Source of the DNA: Acidimicrobiales bacterium
GTDB lineage: Bacteria; Actinomycetota; Acidimicrobiia; Acidimicrobiales; Aldehydirespiratoraceae
Reading direction: 5' to 3'
Length of the DNA: 64,000 nucleotides
Assembly: GCA_029247365.1 (NCBI GenBank)
Contig: JAQWLJ010000038.1
Location: 1 to 64,000 of the forward strand
The notes under the pieces were generated by a model. That model searched no databases, had not been told where the DNA came from, and saw only the letters and a list, made by a program, of their open reading frames with translations. Of the stretch, positions 44,209-53,010 are shown piece after piece; within the stretch, counting starts at the first letter, position 1; each line of letters begins with the position of its first letter. Both the position numbers and the translations under genes were made by a program.

Positions 44209-45360
44209 ATGCGTAAGCGTTTACTGCTCTTGCTGTCAATTCTTCTGTCGTTCTCGCTCATCGCCGCCGCCTGCGGTGACGACGACGGCGCTACCGACGC
44301 TGGCTCCGACGACGCTGGCTCCGACGACGACGCTGGCTCCGAAGACATGGCGGATGATGCCTCGTCCGACACCACGGTCGGACTCGTCTACGACATCGGT
44401 GGCCGTGGCGACCTGTCGTTCAACGACTCTGCTGCTGAAGGCCTAGACCGTGCCCAGAGTGAACTTGGTATTGCATTCGCCGAGGCCTCGCCCAACGACG
44501 ACGGCTCGAACCGCGCTGAGCTCCTCCAGCTCGCCGCTGACGCCAACCCGATCGTGATCGGCGTCGGCTTCCTCTTCGAGGGCGACGCTGCTGCTGTTGC
44601 TGCGGAAAACCCCGACACCAACTTCGCCGTCATCGACTCGTCGATGCTCGACTTCAGCCAGGATCCGCCCGGCCCCTACGGCCCGAACGTCGCCGGCCTC
44701 GTATTCGCCGAAGAGCAGGGCTCGTACCTCGTCGGTGTGGCCGCTGCGCTGAAGACCGAATCCGGCAAGCTCGGCTTCATCGGTGGCGTCTGCTGCTTCG
44801 GGTTGATTGAGAAGTTCGAGGCCGGCTTCCGTGCCGGCGTTGCATCCGTCGACCCGTTAATCGAGGTTGTCTCCGTGTACATCACCGACGCCCCCGACTT
44901 CGACGGCTTCAACCAGCCCGACCGTGCGCAGGTCATCGCAACCACCATGTACGAAGACGGCGCCGACATCATTTACCACGCCGCCGGCGGTGCCGGTAAC
45001 GGCATGTTCCAGGCAGCCAAGGACTACTCCGAAGATAACGGCACCAAGGTGTGGGGTATTGGCGTCGACTCTGACCAGTACAACACGATCGGTGCGGTAG
45101 ACGCGAGTCTCCAAGAATACGTGCTCACTTCGATGCTGAAGCGCGTTGACACCGCCGTCTTCGAGATCCTAAAGAGTCAGGCCGAGGGCTCCTTCGTAGC
45201 TGGCCCGACCGTGTACGACCTGTCGGTCGACGGTGTCGGCTACTCCAGCACCGGCGGTTACGTCGACGACATTGCCGACGACCTCGAGTCTGCCAAGGCT
45301 GCCATCATCGCTGGCGATGTTGTGGTCCCGACTGACCCGACTGAGGTCACCAACGGCTGA
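44209..45360 (+). CDS. BMP-family nucleoside-binding lipoprotein (ABC transporter)
   Basis: This 383-residue lipoprotein has a signal peptide with lipobox-like SLIAAACG, an acidic Asp/Ser/Gly/Ala linker (about 23-55) and the BMP/PnrA domain (VGLVYDIGGRGDLSFNDSAA, LGFIGGVCCFGLIEKFEAGF, IIYHAAGGAGNGMFQAA, WGIGVDSDQYN). BMP proteins bind purine nucleosides. ATG 44209 has GGAGGG about 10 bases upstream. A TACCGT box near 44138 suggests a leader of about 65 bases. The ABC genes follow after a hairpin. Confidence 0.92.
   Translation: MRKRLLLLLSILLSFSLIAAACGDDDGATDAGSDDAGSDDDAGSEDMADDASSDTTVGLVYDIGGRGDLSFNDSAAEGLDRAQSELGIAFAEASPNDDGSNRAELLQLAADANPIVIGVGFLFEGDAAAVAAENPDTNFAVIDSSMLDFSQDPPGPYGPNVAGLVFAEEQGSYLVGVAAALKTESGKLGFIGGVCCFGLIEKFEAGFRAGVASVDPLIEVVSVYITDAPDFDGFNQPDRAQVIATTMYEDGADIIYHAAGGAGNGMFQAAKDYSEDNGTKVWGIGVDSDQYNTIGAVDASLQEYVLTSMLKRVDTAVFEILKSQAEGSFVAGPTVYDLSVDGVGYSSTGGYVDDIADDLESAKAAIIAGDVVVPTDPTEVTNG
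44296..44340 (+). repeat. Three copies of a 12-bp direct repeat in the lipoprotein linker
   Basis: GACGCTGGCTCC occurs at 44296-44307, 44311-44322 and 44329-44340, separated by GAC or GACGAC, all in frame and coding Asp-Ala-Gly-Ser units. It is likely to vary in copy number by slippage. Confidence 0.85.
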
Positions 45361-45363
45361 TAG

Positions 45364-45392
45364 CAGCTGAGGCGGCCTAGTCGCCTCAGCTG
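45364..45392 (+). terminator. 11-bp perfect hairpin between binding protein and ABC genes
   Basis: CAGCTGAGGCG (45364-45374) and CGCCTCAGCTG (45382-45392) pair perfectly around a 7-base loop, 4 bases after the BMP gene stop. No long U-tract follows. It probably stabilises the upstream mRNA or partly terminates, giving more binding protein than transporter. Confidence 0.6.
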
Positions 45393-45444
45393 GGTACTTG
45401 TGAACGAGCGAGGCCGGAACCTCCGGAGCCTCCGGTCCGTTTCG

Positions 45445-45460
45445 ACCGAAGGCCTTCGGT
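45445..45460. promoter_or_regulatory. 16-bp perfect palindrome upstream of the ABC ATPase gene
   Basis: ACCGAAGGCCTTCGGT is fully symmetric and lies 68 bases before the ATPase start. TAGGGT follows immediately (45461-45466). It may be an operator controlling the transporter genes, or a second hairpin in the intercistronic RNA. Confidence 0.45.
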
Positions 45461-45527
45461 TAGGGTCCGGTCTTGCTCGTTTCACGTTTAGGGGAGGACA
45501 CGTGGGGCAGAGGACAGAAGTGACGGC

Positions 45528-47057
45528 ATGAGTGCGGCCATCGAACTCACCGGGATCACCAAACGATTTCCCGGGGTCGTTGCGAACGACGACGTCAATC
45601 TCACCGTCGAGCAAGGCGAGATCCACGCAATCTGCGGTGAAAATGGAGCTGGCAAGTCGACGTTGATGAAGATCCTCTACGGCATGCAAGGTGCTGACGA
45701 AGGGACCATGAAGATCAACGGTGAAGTCGTTGACTTCACATCGCCAACTGACGCCATCGATTGCGGGATCGGCATGGTGCACCAACACTTCATGCTCGCC
45801 GATCAGCTCACCGTACTCGAGAACGTCATTCTCGGCGCCGAGCCCACCCTCACGGGTGGCCGACTCGACTTCAAGAAGGCAGAGACACACCTGCGCGAGG
45901 TTGCCGACGAGTATGGCCTTACCGTCGACGTACACCAGATGATTGAGACGCTCGAGGTCGGCGAACGGCAGCGAGTAGAGATCATCAAGGTCCTCTACCG
46001 CGGCGCTGAGATCCTGATCCTCGACGAGCCGACGGCCGTCCTCGTTCCGCAAGAAGTCGAAGCACTTTTCGAGAACATGCGGGAGTTGAAAGCGAGCGGC
46101 ACCACGATCCTCTTCATCGACCACAAGCTCGATGAAGTCCTCAAGATTTCCGACAGCATCACAGTTCTCCGCCACGGCAAAACGGTCGCCAGCCTGAAGA
46201 ACGAGGGAGTCACTGCACACGAATTGGCCGAGTTGATGGTGGGTAGCGAGTTGCCGACCCCGGCCACCACCAGCTCCACGGTTACCGATGAGGTAGCTCT
46301 GCGCCTTTCGGGTGTGACGGTGCTCAACGAGGCCAATCGACCAGTCGCTAGCAATATCAACCTCGCAATTCGCAAGGGCGAGATCGTCGGTATCGCTGGC
46401 GTCGAGGGCAACGGCCAGGGCGACTTAGTCGATGCGATCATTGGAACCACGCAGATCTCATCAGGCACGATCGAGCTTCTCGGCAACGACATCACCTACG
46501 AATCGGTTCGCAAGCGCCGTGAGGCAGGTGTCGCCTATGTTCCAGAGGACCGTCAACACGAGGGACTGCTCCTCTCGTCCCCGCTGTGGGAGAACGCGGC
46601 GCTCGGCCATCAAACCCAGGCACCGTTCGGCTCGAACTGGTGGCTTAACCGCGACGGCGCCCGACGCCAGACCGAAGCCATCCGCCAACAGTTTGACGTT
46701 CGCACCCCCAACATCGACGTCGCCGCCCACGCTCTCTCAGGCGGCAATCAACAGAAACTCATCATCGGCCGTGAGCTGACCTCCAACCCCGATGTGCTCA
46801 TCGCAGCACACCCAACGCGAGGCATCGACGTCGGTGCCCAGGCCGCTGTGTGGGACGACATTCGAGCGGCGCGTCGCAACGGTTTAGCGACGCTCCTGAT
46901 CTCCGCCGACCTCGACGAACTGATCGGATTGTCAGACACCATCGTCGTGATTTTACGGGGCGAGTTCGTCGCCACCCTGTCCCCAGACGAGGTAACCCCT
47001 CGAGATCTCGGTGCCTATATGACCGGTGCCGCCCTGCAGAACGGAGGGGTCGCCTAA
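45528..47057 (+). CDS. Nucleoside ABC transporter ATPase (duplicated ATP-binding domains)
   Basis: This 509-residue protein has two fused ABC domains. The first has Walker A GENGAGKSTLMKILYG, signature EVGERQRVEIIKVL and Walker B EILILDEPTAVL. The second has a Walker A changed to GVEGNGQGDLVDAI, signature ALSGGNQQKLIIGRE and DVLIAAHPTRGID. That asymmetry is normal for the YufO/RbsA type. It powers uptake through the two permeases that follow. Its TAA overlaps the next ATG (TAATG). Confidence 0.95.
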   Translation: MSAAIELTGITKRFPGVVANDDVNLTVEQGEIHAICGENGAGKSTLMKILYGMQGADEGTMKINGEVVDFTSPTDAIDCGIGMVHQHFMLADQLTVLENVILGAEPTLTGGRLDFKKAETHLREVADEYGLTVDVHQMIETLEVGERQRVEIIKVLYRGAEILILDEPTAVLVPQEVEALFENMRELKASGTTILFIDHKLDEVLKISDSITVLRHGKTVASLKNEGVTAHELAELMVGSELPTPATTSSTVTDEVALRLSGVTVLNEANRPVASNINLAIRKGEIVGIAGVEGNGQGDLVDAIIGTTQISSGTIELLGNDITYESVRKRREAGVAYVPEDRQHEGLLLSSPLWENAALGHQTQAPFGSNWWLNRDGARRQTEAIRQQFDVRTPNIDVAAHALSGGNQQKLIIGRELTSNPDVLIAAHPTRGIDVGAQAAVWDDIRAARRNGLATLLISADLDELIGLSDTIVVILRGEFVATLSPDEVTPRDLGAYMTGAALQNGGVA

Positions 47058-48175
47058 TGCGCACGTACGCACTCTCGCTCGCCGCCCCGGTTGGCGCCTT
47101 CGTGTTGACGGTGATCGTGTCGACCCTCGCGCTTCTTGCCTTTGGATCGAACCCGGTGGAGGCGTACGGCGACATGTTGAGCCACGCCTCCAAGCTCGAG
47201 ACACAGGTTGACATCCTCAACCGGGCCACGCCCTTCTACCTGTCGGCTGTCGCCGCAGCGATCGGGTTCCGGATGAACCTGTTCAACATCGGCGTTGAGG
47301 GCCAGTACCTCGTGGCGTTTCTCTTCGCCGCTCAGATCGGCGGCCTCATCAGCCTGCCGCAGGTGCTGCACATCCTTGTGATCATGCTGGTAGCTATGGC
47401 CGTCGGCTCGCTGTACGCAGGACTCGCCGGCATCCTCAAGACAGCCCGAGGTGTGAACGAGGTGATCTCAACGATCATGCTCAATTCGATTGCTGTCGGA
47501 GGTCTGCTCGCCTGGCTCCAACAGGAGTGGCAGGCCGAGCAAGGCGAGGCCTTCACGTCGACCACCCTCGGCACCAACCCGATCGACGAGTCGGGCTTAT
47601 TCCCGACAATCAACGGGCTGCTCGAGATCTTCACAAGAGACATCGGGCAGGGCAAGCAACTCACCGGCATGCTCCTGATCGCGATCCTCGTCGGTGTCCT
47701 GTACAACCTGTTGCTGAACCGAACTCGGTTTGGCTTTGACTTGCGCGCCAGTGGCATCAACCCCTTCGCCGCCCGTGCTGGCGGCATCCCACCCAAGCGC
47801 ATGGTGCTCGCCGCCATGATGTTGTCGGGAGCAGTCGCCGGCCTGATCGGCGTGGTCGAACTCGCCGATCGAGGCAAGTTTCCGCCCGATCCGATCCAGG
47901 GCCTCGGTTTCCAAGGCATCGCCGTAGCGCTGCTGGGGCGTAACAACCCCGGCGGCATGGCCTTCGCCGCTCTGTTGTTCGCGTTTCTCGATGTCTCCTC
48001 GGGTGTGCTCGACTCCACTGGCGCGGCGTCGCGTGAGATCGCCGTGATCATGCAAGGTGTTGTCCTCCTCACTGCAGTGGTCGCCTACGGCGTCGCCAAC
48101 CGCCTGCGAGAGCGAGATGAGGCCAGCGAGGCCGCAGAGGCGTTGCTCGCCGAGCGAGAGGTGGTGCCGGCATGA
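47057..48175 (+). CDS. Nucleoside ABC transporter permease 1 (YufP type)
   Basis: This 372-residue inner-membrane permease of the BPD_transp_2 class has about ten helices and the coupling region RASGINPFAARAGGIPPKRM, and RATPFYLSAVAAAIGFRMNL near the start. It pairs with the next permease. ATG 47057 overlaps the ATPase stop; the longer open frame beginning inside the ATPase gene is not used. The C-terminal tail is acidic and cytoplasmic. Confidence 0.93.
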   Translation: MRTYALSLAAPVGAFVLTVIVSTLALLAFGSNPVEAYGDMLSHASKLETQVDILNRATPFYLSAVAAAIGFRMNLFNIGVEGQYLVAFLFAAQIGGLISLPQVLHILVIMLVAMAVGSLYAGLAGILKTARGVNEVISTIMLNSIAVGGLLAWLQQEWQAEQGEAFTSTTLGTNPIDESGLFPTINGLLEIFTRDIGQGKQLTGMLLIAILVGVLYNLLLNRTRFGFDLRASGINPFAARAGGIPPKRMVLAAMMLSGAVAGLIGVVELADRGKFPPDPIQGLGFQGIAVALLGRNNPGGMAFAALLFAFLDVSSGVLDSTGAASREIAVIMQGVVLLTAVVAYGVANRLRERDEASEAAEALLAEREVVPA

Positions 48176-49410
48176 CCTCCCGTCTCAGTTCCATGCCTGC
48201 CTGGGCTCGCTGGATGATCTACGCCGCGTCCGGCGTACTGCTTCTGACCATCGTCCAGAGCATCAGCGACACCGACCGCCTGACCCAGATCTCGACCTCA
48301 CGCGAGATGCTGCGTTGGGCCGTCCCGATCTTTCTTGCCGGTCTCGGGGGCCTGTTCTCTGAACGAGCCGGGGTCGTGAACATCGGCCTCGAGGGCATGT
48401 TGATCCTCGGCATGTGGTTTGGGGCCTGGGGGTCGATCGAGTACGGCGCCTGGTGGGGTCTCCTGATCGGCATTGTTGGCGGCATGATCGGTGGCCTGCT
48501 CCATGCGGTTGCCACAGTCACGTTCCAGGTCGACCACATCATCTCCGGCGTCGCCATCAATATTCTGGCACCAGCCATAACCCGGTATCTGTCCGAGGAG
48601 GTGTGGGACTCCCCAACCACCTCGCCGCAGACCGCCGAGGTCGGCACGTGGGACGTCCCGTTCCTCGCCGGCGGCACAATCTTCGGCTGGGAGTCACCTG
48701 ACTGGCTGCTCACTGCGTCGAAGTGGGAGATCTGGTATCTCTCCGATGTTGCGCAACTGTCAAGGGGCCTACTCCGCAGCACCAGCTGGGTGTCGATCAT
48801 CGCCCTACTCCTGGTGCCGTTCACCGTGTGGCTGGTATGGCGCACCCGATTCGGCTTGCGTCTTCGGATCTGCGGTGAGAAGCCTGCGGCAGGAGAGGCG
48901 CAGGGCATCAATATCATCCGCTACAAGTACATCGCCGTGATCATCTCGGGCGGGCTGGCCGGGTTAGGTGGCGCGTTCATATCGACGGAGCTCTCGGGCC
49001 TGTTCCAGGGCGGTAACTCCGCAGGTCGTGGCTTCATTGGTCTCGCCGCGCTCATCTTCGGCAACTGGCGCCCCGGTGGCGTGCTGCTCGGTGCCCTCTT
49101 GTTTGGCTACGTGTTCGGTCTCGACCTCAAGGACCTCGACGGCACCGCCTCACATGCCATGTTGCTTGTCAACGCCATCGCGCTCGCCGGTGTTGCGGCA
49201 TGGGCGTTCTCTCGCCGCCGGGTTGCAGACACGGTGCTTGCCAGTGCTCTCGGCGTCGGCGCGCTCTGCTGGTGGCTCGTCGCAGACACAGTGCCCAGCT
49301 GGTGGTCAAACACGCTTCCATACGTGATCGTGCTGCTGGTACTCGTCTTCTTCAGCCAGCGACTCCGGATGCCGGCCGCCAACGGGCAGCCATACCGCAA
49401 GGGTGGATAG
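48172..49410 (+). CDS. Nucleoside ABC transporter permease 2 (YufQ type)
   Basis: This 412-residue permease has the family segments FLAGLGGLFSERAGVVNIGL, EGMLILGMWFGAWGSIEYGA and the coupling region LRICGEKPAAGEAQGINIIR. It overlaps permease 1 by 4 bases (ATGA). The C-terminal third holds additional helices and a basic end. With the BMP lipoprotein and ATPase it completes a four-gene purine nucleoside importer. Confidence 0.93.
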   Translation: MTSRLSSMPAWARWMIYAASGVLLLTIVQSISDTDRLTQISTSREMLRWAVPIFLAGLGGLFSERAGVVNIGLEGMLILGMWFGAWGSIEYGAWWGLLIGIVGGMIGGLLHAVATVTFQVDHIISGVAINILAPAITRYLSEEVWDSPTTSPQTAEVGTWDVPFLAGGTIFGWESPDWLLTASKWEIWYLSDVAQLSRGLLRSTSWVSIIALLLVPFTVWLVWRTRFGLRLRICGEKPAAGEAQGINIIRYKYIAVIISGGLAGLGGAFISTELSGLFQGGNSAGRGFIGLAALIFGNWRPGGVLLGALLFGYVFGLDLKDLDGTASHAMLLVNAIALAGVAAWAFSRRRVADTVLASALGVGALCWWLVADTVPSWWSNTLPYVIVLLVLVFFSQRLRMPAANGQPYRKGG

Positions 49411-49413
49411 CAC

Positions 49414-50256
49414 GTGCTCAACTCCGAACAGCTCGAAACCTGGGACCGCGATGGCTTTGTCGTGCTCCCCGGCTTCGTTTCCAAGCAGCGGTGTGCCGAA
49501 CTCAAAGCGCATGTCGAGGGGCTGTTGGCCGATATCGACCCCGACAACGAGGGCGCAATCAGTGTCTTCTCCACTACCGAGCAAAGCCATGCCCAGGACG
49601 AATGGTTCCTGGGGTCAGGGGACACGGTTCGGTGGTTTTTTGAGGATGGGGCGATCGTCGATGGTCAACTGACCCGCCCGTTGCCGCTTGCGGTCAACAA
49701 GATCGGGCACGCCATGCACGATCTCGATCCAGTGTTCAGCGACTTCTCCCGCACAACCGACATGGCGGCGCTGGCATCCGACGTTGGGATCGCTGAGCCA
49801 CAGCTACTGCAGTCGATGTACATTTTCAAGCAGCCTGGGATTGGCGGTGAGGTGACCTGCCACACCGACCACACCTTCCTGTGGACCGAACCGCAATCCG
49901 TTATCGGATTCTGGGTCGCAATCGAGGACGCCACCGTCGAGAACGGCTGCCTCTGGGCCCTTCCGGGCGGTCATCGCATACCGGTGAAGAGCCGCTTTCG
50001 CCTTGACGGCGAGGGTGGCACGACCAACGACGTCTTCGATGATGAGCCATACCCGACCGAGAACCTTGTGCCGATCGAGGCCGAGGCGGGAACGCTAGTC
50101 GTGCTGCACGGCACACTCCCCCATTGGAGCGGCCCGAACACATCACCCATCAGCAGGCACGCCTACACGCTGCACGTGATCAATAGCGAGGCCGATTATC
50201 CAGCAGACAACTGGCTGCAGCGCCGACCCGAGCTACCGTTGCGGGGATTCACCTGA
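49414..50256 (+). CDS. Phytanoyl-CoA dioxygenase (PhyH) family protein, second copy
   Basis: This 280-residue Fe(II)/2-oxoglutarate oxygenase has the triad as HTD in EVTCHTDHTFLW and the distal His in VVLHGTLPHWSGPNTSPISR, with R-H-A-Y near the 2-oxoglutarate site. It starts GTG at 49414, 3 bases after the permease stop, so it belongs to the nucleoside transporter operon. The sequence is closer to human PHYHD1-like proteins than to the copy at 33738 (inference from motifs). What it oxidises, perhaps an imported compound, is unknown. Confidence 0.85.
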   Translation: MLNSEQLETWDRDGFVVLPGFVSKQRCAELKAHVEGLLADIDPDNEGAISVFSTTEQSHAQDEWFLGSGDTVRWFFEDGAIVDGQLTRPLPLAVNKIGHAMHDLDPVFSDFSRTTDMAALASDVGIAEPQLLQSMYIFKQPGIGGEVTCHTDHTFLWTEPQSVIGFWVAIEDATVENGCLWALPGGHRIPVKSRFRLDGEGGTTNDVFDDEPYPTENLVPIEAEAGTLVVLHGTLPHWSGPNTSPISRHAYTLHVINSEADYPADNWLQRRPELPLRGFT

Positions 50257-50410
50257 GCGAGCCCGTCGCTGCTGAACCCCCAGCACGCCACAACGTTCTC
50301 GACCACCCGCACCAGAAACACCAACCTTCAGCTTCGGGCAATCCCGCGCACAACCGGCAAACCGGAGAAGCCAATCACCGGGTAGAGGACAACACGCCGT
50401 GTGCGCGGAC

Positions 50411-51583
50411 CTAGGGAACTTCGGCTCTTGTGGACCGCTTCATGACGATGAAGGAAACTGCCGCCAAGGCCACCGAGAGCCACCACACAAGCTCGTACGA
50501 GCCTCGCTCATCGACGATCAGACCAGCGACAGGACCGGCGATCGTCAGTCCCATGAAGAAGCCCAGCATGATGATTCCCGAAGCGCGGCCAGCCTGACTC
50601 GTAGGCACGTTCACGATGACCGCAAGATTGATCACCGCGTTCCAGGCTGTGTGGCCAAGGGCATACAGCACCACGGCAGGCCACAGCATTGACCGACCCA
50701 CGCTCGGAGACACCGCTAGAAGGCTCGATGACACGGCTGCGATCAACGAGAGCTGCATCAGCAACGTCGAGGGTCGCACACGGTGCTCGGCACGCCGCGC
50801 CGCCCAGATCCGGAACCCCATACCGAGCAGGCCCGAAAGCGCGACCGCAAGGCCGGCGATCGTCGATGTGTAGCCGAGGGACTCCTCGGCAAACAGCGCC
50901 AGGAAACGCCCAATCGACCCTGACGCCACTCCCATCAGCAAGGCGTAGACAGCCAACCGCCGGATGACCGCCGGCAACGGGTCGGTCGAATCCTCCACCG
51001 GGCCACAGGACGTGACGCCGACAGCATCCGCAGGCGGGAGGATAAAATATGCCCCGACAGCGAACAGTGCAAACACCGCAGCGAACACAAGACAGCCGGT
51101 CTGCCATGATCCCAACTGTTCGAGACCGGGCAGGGTCGCTCCGGCCAGAAACACCGCGAACGTCACCCCACTTTGCTTGATGCCGGTCATGACGCCGCGG
51201 GTACCCGGTTCAACGGTGGCGGCGATCAGTGCGTTGGTCGCCGGGTTGCCCCAACCCTGCGGGATGCCGCCGATGACGCCGGCCACGATCAGCATCCAGG
51301 CGCTCGAGGAGACCCCCATCAACAACAGCGTGAACGAGGAGATCACCATCAAAACAAGCACGGCGTTTCGGGGTCCGATGCGGTCGGTCAGCCTGCCCGA
51401 GTAGGGCGCGCTAAGGGCACCGACGCCGGTGTTGACCGAACCGATCACGCCAATCATCGTCCGACTCACCCCGAGATCATCGATAATCGCCGACGCGAGC
51501 ACCGCGAGGGCGAAGATCGAGAACGCCGACCCAATCATCGCTGTGACCAAGACGATGGAGAGCGGCCCCCGCCGAATCGACAT
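50411..51583 (-). CDS. MFS transporter
   Basis: This 390-residue polytopic protein has about 12 helices, with the motif-A-like loop SGRLTDRIGPRNAVL after helix 2 and a variant in the second half (RIWAARRAEHRVRPS). The substrate is unknown. ATG 51583 is preferred over ATG 51586 because TAGGGT (51590-51595) then stands 6 bases upstream. It diverges from the adenosine deaminase gene. The 154 bases downstream (50257-50410) hold nothing I recognise. Confidence 0.87.
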   Translation of the reverse strand: MSIRRGPLSIVLVTAMIGSAFSIFALAVLASAIIDDLGVSRTMIGVIGSVNTGVGALSAPYSGRLTDRIGPRNAVLVLMVISSFTLLLMGVSSSAWMLIVAGVIGGIPQGWGNPATNALIAATVEPGTRGVMTGIKQSGVTFAVFLAGATLPGLEQLGSWQTGCLVFAAVFALFAVGAYFILPPADAVGVTSCGPVEDSTDPLPAVIRRLAVYALLMGVASGSIGRFLALFAEESLGYTSTIAGLAVALSGLLGMGFRIWAARRAEHRVRPSTLLMQLSLIAAVSSSLLAVSPSVGRSMLWPAVVLYALGHTAWNAVINLAVIVNVPTSQAGRASGIIMLGFFMGLTIAGPVAGLIVDERGSYELVWWLSVALAAVSFIVMKRSTRAEVP

Positions 51584-51639
51584 CATAGGACCCTAACGGC
51601 ACCCTCCTAGCCCACGAACCGAACGGGTTAGAGTTTGGC

Positions 51640-52758
51640 GTGGAGAGCACTCCCCCAGGCCCCGACGCGGGCCCCCTACCCTCGAGCGCATCCGTCGCGC
51701 CCCCAAGGTCGTGCTCCACGACCACCTCGATGGTGGCCTGCGTCCCACAACGATCATCGAACTCGCCGACGAGATCGGGTGCGCCAGCCTCCCCATAACC
51801 GATGCCGATGCGTTGGCGGCCTGGATGCTGCGAGGGGCGAACCGGAAGGATCTCACGCTGTACCTCGAGACATACGCGCACACCGTCACGGTGATGCAGA
51901 CCGCAGCGTCGATCGCGCGGGTTGCCCGTGAGTTCGCCGAAGACCTCGCCGCCGACGGCGTTCGTCTATGCCGAGATCCGGTTCGCGCCCGAACTCCACA
52001 CCGAGCAGGGTCTCAGCCTTGACGAGGTCCTCGAATCCGTGCTCGTTGGCTTCGCCGCCGGTTCTGCGGGAACCGACCTCACCATCCGGGTGATCTGCTC
52101 GGCTATGCGCCATCTCGATAACGGACTTGAGGTTGCCCGCGCCGCAGTCCGCCACCGCAATCACGGCGTGGTTGGCTTCGACATCGCCGGACCCGAGGAC
52201 GGGTTCCCGCCCGACGACCATCTCATTGCGTTCCAATACTGCAAGCACGAGAACTTCCATGTGACGATCCATGCTGGCGAGTCGTACGCCCCCCCCCCGA
52301 TCTGGAAGGCAGTCCAGTTCTGCGGTGCCGAGCGACTCGGTCACGGTATTCGGGTCGTCGAAGACTGGTGGCACGACGACGACGGTGACATCCAGTTGGG
52401 ACGGCTCAGCCATTTCCTTCGCGACGCCCGTATTCCGCTCGAGGTCTGCCCGACCAGCAATGTCAACACCGGCCTTATCAACTCGATCGAAGAACAGCCG
52501 ATTCACTTGTTGGTACAGCTGCGTTTCCGGGTCACCGTCAACACCGACAGCCGACTGATGTCGGGGGTGACGAGGTCGTCGGAGATAGCAGCCCTCGTCG
52601 ATGCATTCGGGTACAGCTGGGATCGACTCTGGTGGCTTACCGTCAACGCAATGAAGTTGAGCTTCCTGCCGTTCCGGGAACGGCTGCAGATCATCGAGAA
52701 CATCATCAAGCCGCGCTACGCCCCGCTGGAGGCCTGGCAGGTCGAGCCGCCACTCTAG
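51640..52758 (+). pseudogene. Adenosine deaminase, interrupted by two compensating frameshifts
   Basis: Together the frames encode a full-length adenosine deaminase of about 370 residues: VVLHDHLDGGLRP with the metal HxH, VYAEIRFAPELHTEQGLSL, the catalytic HAGES, RLGHGIRV, LEVCPTSNVNTG and VNTD. The start GTG 51640 (TAGAGT 5 bases upstream) is in one frame. A base appears missing from the C-run at 51672-51676, moving the reading to a second frame (TLERIRRAPKVVLHDH). An extra base at about 51960-51963 moves it back. As read, no complete protein results; an assembly error at C-runs is possible. It deaminates adenosine to inosine if intact. Confidence 0.8.
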
Positions 52759-52767
52759 GCTTCGGCC

Positions 52768-53010
52768 GTACTTCACTTCGCAGGACCACGGCTCGCGGCG
52801 CTCGCTACCATCCTTGCCGCAGCGATCCTCGCAGCAGCATGCTCATCGAAATCTCCCCAGGAACTCTCCGACGACAACCGATATCGCTTACTCGAGGGTG
52901 TCACCGCCACGACAGTTCGCGACTTCGTACGCCGAGTGTTCGACTACGACGCCTACATCGAGGTACAGCGCTCCTGGCGGCGGATCATCGTCGCCGGCGA
53001 CCGGCGTGGC
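52768..53010 (+). other. Lipoprotein-like leader without a start codon, in frame with upp
   Basis: Right after the deaminase stop the frame is open into upp and reads a near-perfect lipoprotein signal (GPRLAALATILAAAILAAAC) followed by SSKSPQELSDDNRYRLLEGV and a charged stretch. TAGGCT (52756-52761) stands 6 bases before codon GTA at 52768, exactly where a start codon should be. There is no ATG, GTG or TTG ahead of the signal sequence. It may be a lipoprotein gene that lost its start and stop, or one using a non-standard start. Confidence 0.45.
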
